The notes beneath the pieces are model-generated. The model worked only from the letters and a program-made list of their open reading frames with translations, did no database searches and was not told the origin of the DNA. Of a stretch of 7,214 nt of DNA, positions 6,400 to 7,214 are shown piece after piece (position 1 is the first letter of the stretch; every line of letters starts with the position of its first letter). Origin of the DNA: Dehalococcoidia bacterium (GTDB taxonomy: Bacteria > Chloroflexota > Dehalococcoidia > GIF9 > AB-539-J10); the NCBI GenBank assembly GCA_004377135.1, contig SOHS01000014.1, positions 1-7,214 on the forward strand. Direction: 5' to 3'. The position numbers and the translations under genes were made by a program.

Positions 6400-7214
6400 A
6401 TGCCAATTGCAGGTTCTGAGATTGTAAAGATGCTTCCCGGAAAGAGACCGTGTAAGGACTGTGGCTTCCCTACTTGTTTTGCCTTTGCCATGAAGCTAGC
6501 ATCAGGTGGAACTACTGTGGACAAATGCCCTTATCTCTCCGAGGAGGTGAAAGACAAGTTACTGGATATTCTGGCACCACCGATAAAGCTTGTTACTATA
6601 GGCTCTGGGGAAAACGCCGTCAAAATCGGGAACGAAGAAGTGATATACCGGCATGAGAAAACTTTTGTCCATTCACCGGGCATTACTCTCCTTATCTCAG
6701 ACAAGGAAGACAAAGCCAAAATCGAAGAGAAAATAAAGAAGATAAAGGCATTGCAGTTCCCCTGGGTTGGCGTAAATCTAGAGGCAGACCTCTTAGCACT
6801 TCATTTTGAATCGGGGGACAGGGATAAGTTTTTGGCTTTGGTGAAGAAAGTTTATGATTCAACAGACCTGGGTATGATCTTAATCTCAGAAGATATGGAT
6901 GCCTTATTTGCGGCACGGGATATATGTGCGGATAGGCATCCACTTCTTTACCCCATAACGAAAGAAAACATTGATGAGGCCATTCCAAAGATTAAAGCGA
7001 ATCTTACTCCTGTTGGCCTTCGTGGGCAAAGTATTGAAGAACTCGTTACTCTAACTACCAAGTCAAAAGATGCCGGGATCGAGGAACTGGTTTTAGACCC
7101 GGGTTCTAGAAATTTGCTGGAGGCAATAAGAGACCAGACTTTTATCAGAAAAGCAGCGCTAAAACAAGGTTTCAGGCCTCTGGGCTATCCCACTATTGCC
7201 TTTCCTTGCTTCAT
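6400..7214 (+). CDS. acsC: Corrinoid/iron-sulfur protein large (gamma) subunit, 3' end cut by the window
   Basis: Large subunit of the corrinoid iron-sulfur protein. It carries the reducing [4Fe-4S] cluster and the cobamide, and shuttles methyl groups between AcsE and acetyl-CoA synthase. From the ATG at 6400 (Shine-Dalgarno GAGGAGGT 5 nt upstream) the frame stays open for 271 codons to the window end; the full protein is usually about 440-450 residues. The N-terminal Fe-S domain shows Cys18, 21, 26 and 43 in the family pattern CX2CX4CX16C (KRPCKDCGFPTC, then DKCP). Residues from about 60 on belong to the TIM-barrel domain, including WVGVNLEADLLAL and LVLDPGSRNLLEAI. The C-terminal cobamide-binding domain is outside the window. 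It pairs with CdhD, encoded about 4.2 kb upstream. It is also called cdhE in the archaeal naming. Confidence 0.95.
   Translation, partial: MPIAGSEIVKMLPGKRPCKDCGFPTCFAFAMKLASGGTTVDKCPYLSEEVKDKLLDILAPPIKLVTIGSGENAVKIGNEEVIYRHEKTFVHSPGITLLISDKEDKAKIEEKIKKIKALQFPWVGVNLEADLLALHFESGDRDKFLALVKKVYDSTDLGMILISEDMDALFAARDICADRHPLLYPITKENIDEAIPKIKANLTPVGLRGQSIEELVTLTTKSKDAGIEELVLDPGSRNLLEAIRDQTFIRKAALKQGFRPLGYPTIAFPCF

Noticed and set aside
6474..6656. 60-codon plus-strand frame inside acsC
   Set aside because: It overlaps the acsC frame starting at 6400, which carries the conserved Fe-S cysteines and stays open to the window end.

Overview
The window carries most of a carbon monoxide dehydrogenase/acetyl-CoA synthase (CODH/ACS) operon, the core of the Wood-Ljungdahl (reductive acetyl-CoA) pathway, from an anaerobe. 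Six plus-strand genes run in tight succession: acsE (methyl-H4folate:corrinoid protein methyltransferase), cdhD/acsD (corrinoid protein small subunit), cdhA (CODH alpha), cdhB (CODH epsilon), cdhC (acetyl-CoA synthase) and cdhE/acsC (corrinoid protein large subunit, cut by the window end). The gaps between them are 13, 2, 32, 6 and 65 bp. At the left edge, on the minus strand, is the first 40 codons of a J-domain (DnaJ-type) protein, transcribed divergently.

Regions: 1-121 J-domain gene start; 122-377 divergent control region with two good sigma70-type promoters (each with an extended -10) and several dyads; 378-2184 methyl branch (acsE, cdhD); 2187-5080 CODH component (cdhA, cdhB); 5087-6334 acetyl-CoA synthase; 6335-6399 AT-rich spacer with an inverted repeat; 6400-7214 start of the large corrinoid subunit. 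No stretch over 300 bases lacks a gene.

How the genes work together: AcsE moves the methyl group of methyl-tetrahydrofolate to the cobamide of the CdhD/CdhE corrinoid iron-sulfur protein. CdhA/CdhB reduce CO2 to CO (or oxidise CO). CdhC joins methyl, CO and CoA into acetyl-CoA at its Ni-Ni-[4Fe-4S] A-cluster. The set could run in either direction, and the sequence does not tell which.

The organism is most likely a bacterium: the promoters look like sigma70 sites, Shine-Dalgarno sequences are strong, AcsE is of bacterial type, and a DnaJ-type gene is adjacent. Yet the CODH is of the archaeal CdhA/CdhB kind, with a two-cluster ferredoxin insert and an epsilon subunit, and the ACS is the short archaeal-like CdhC form. 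This is a hybrid operon. Related arrangements occur in some Chloroflexota and other uncultured anaerobic bacterial lineages, but I cannot fix the phylum from the sequence.

The most striking detail is in CdhC. The third of the four cysteines expected to hold the A-cluster [4Fe-4S] cubane is a serine (Ser210, codon TCT), while every other A-cluster position is conserved at exactly the expected spacing.
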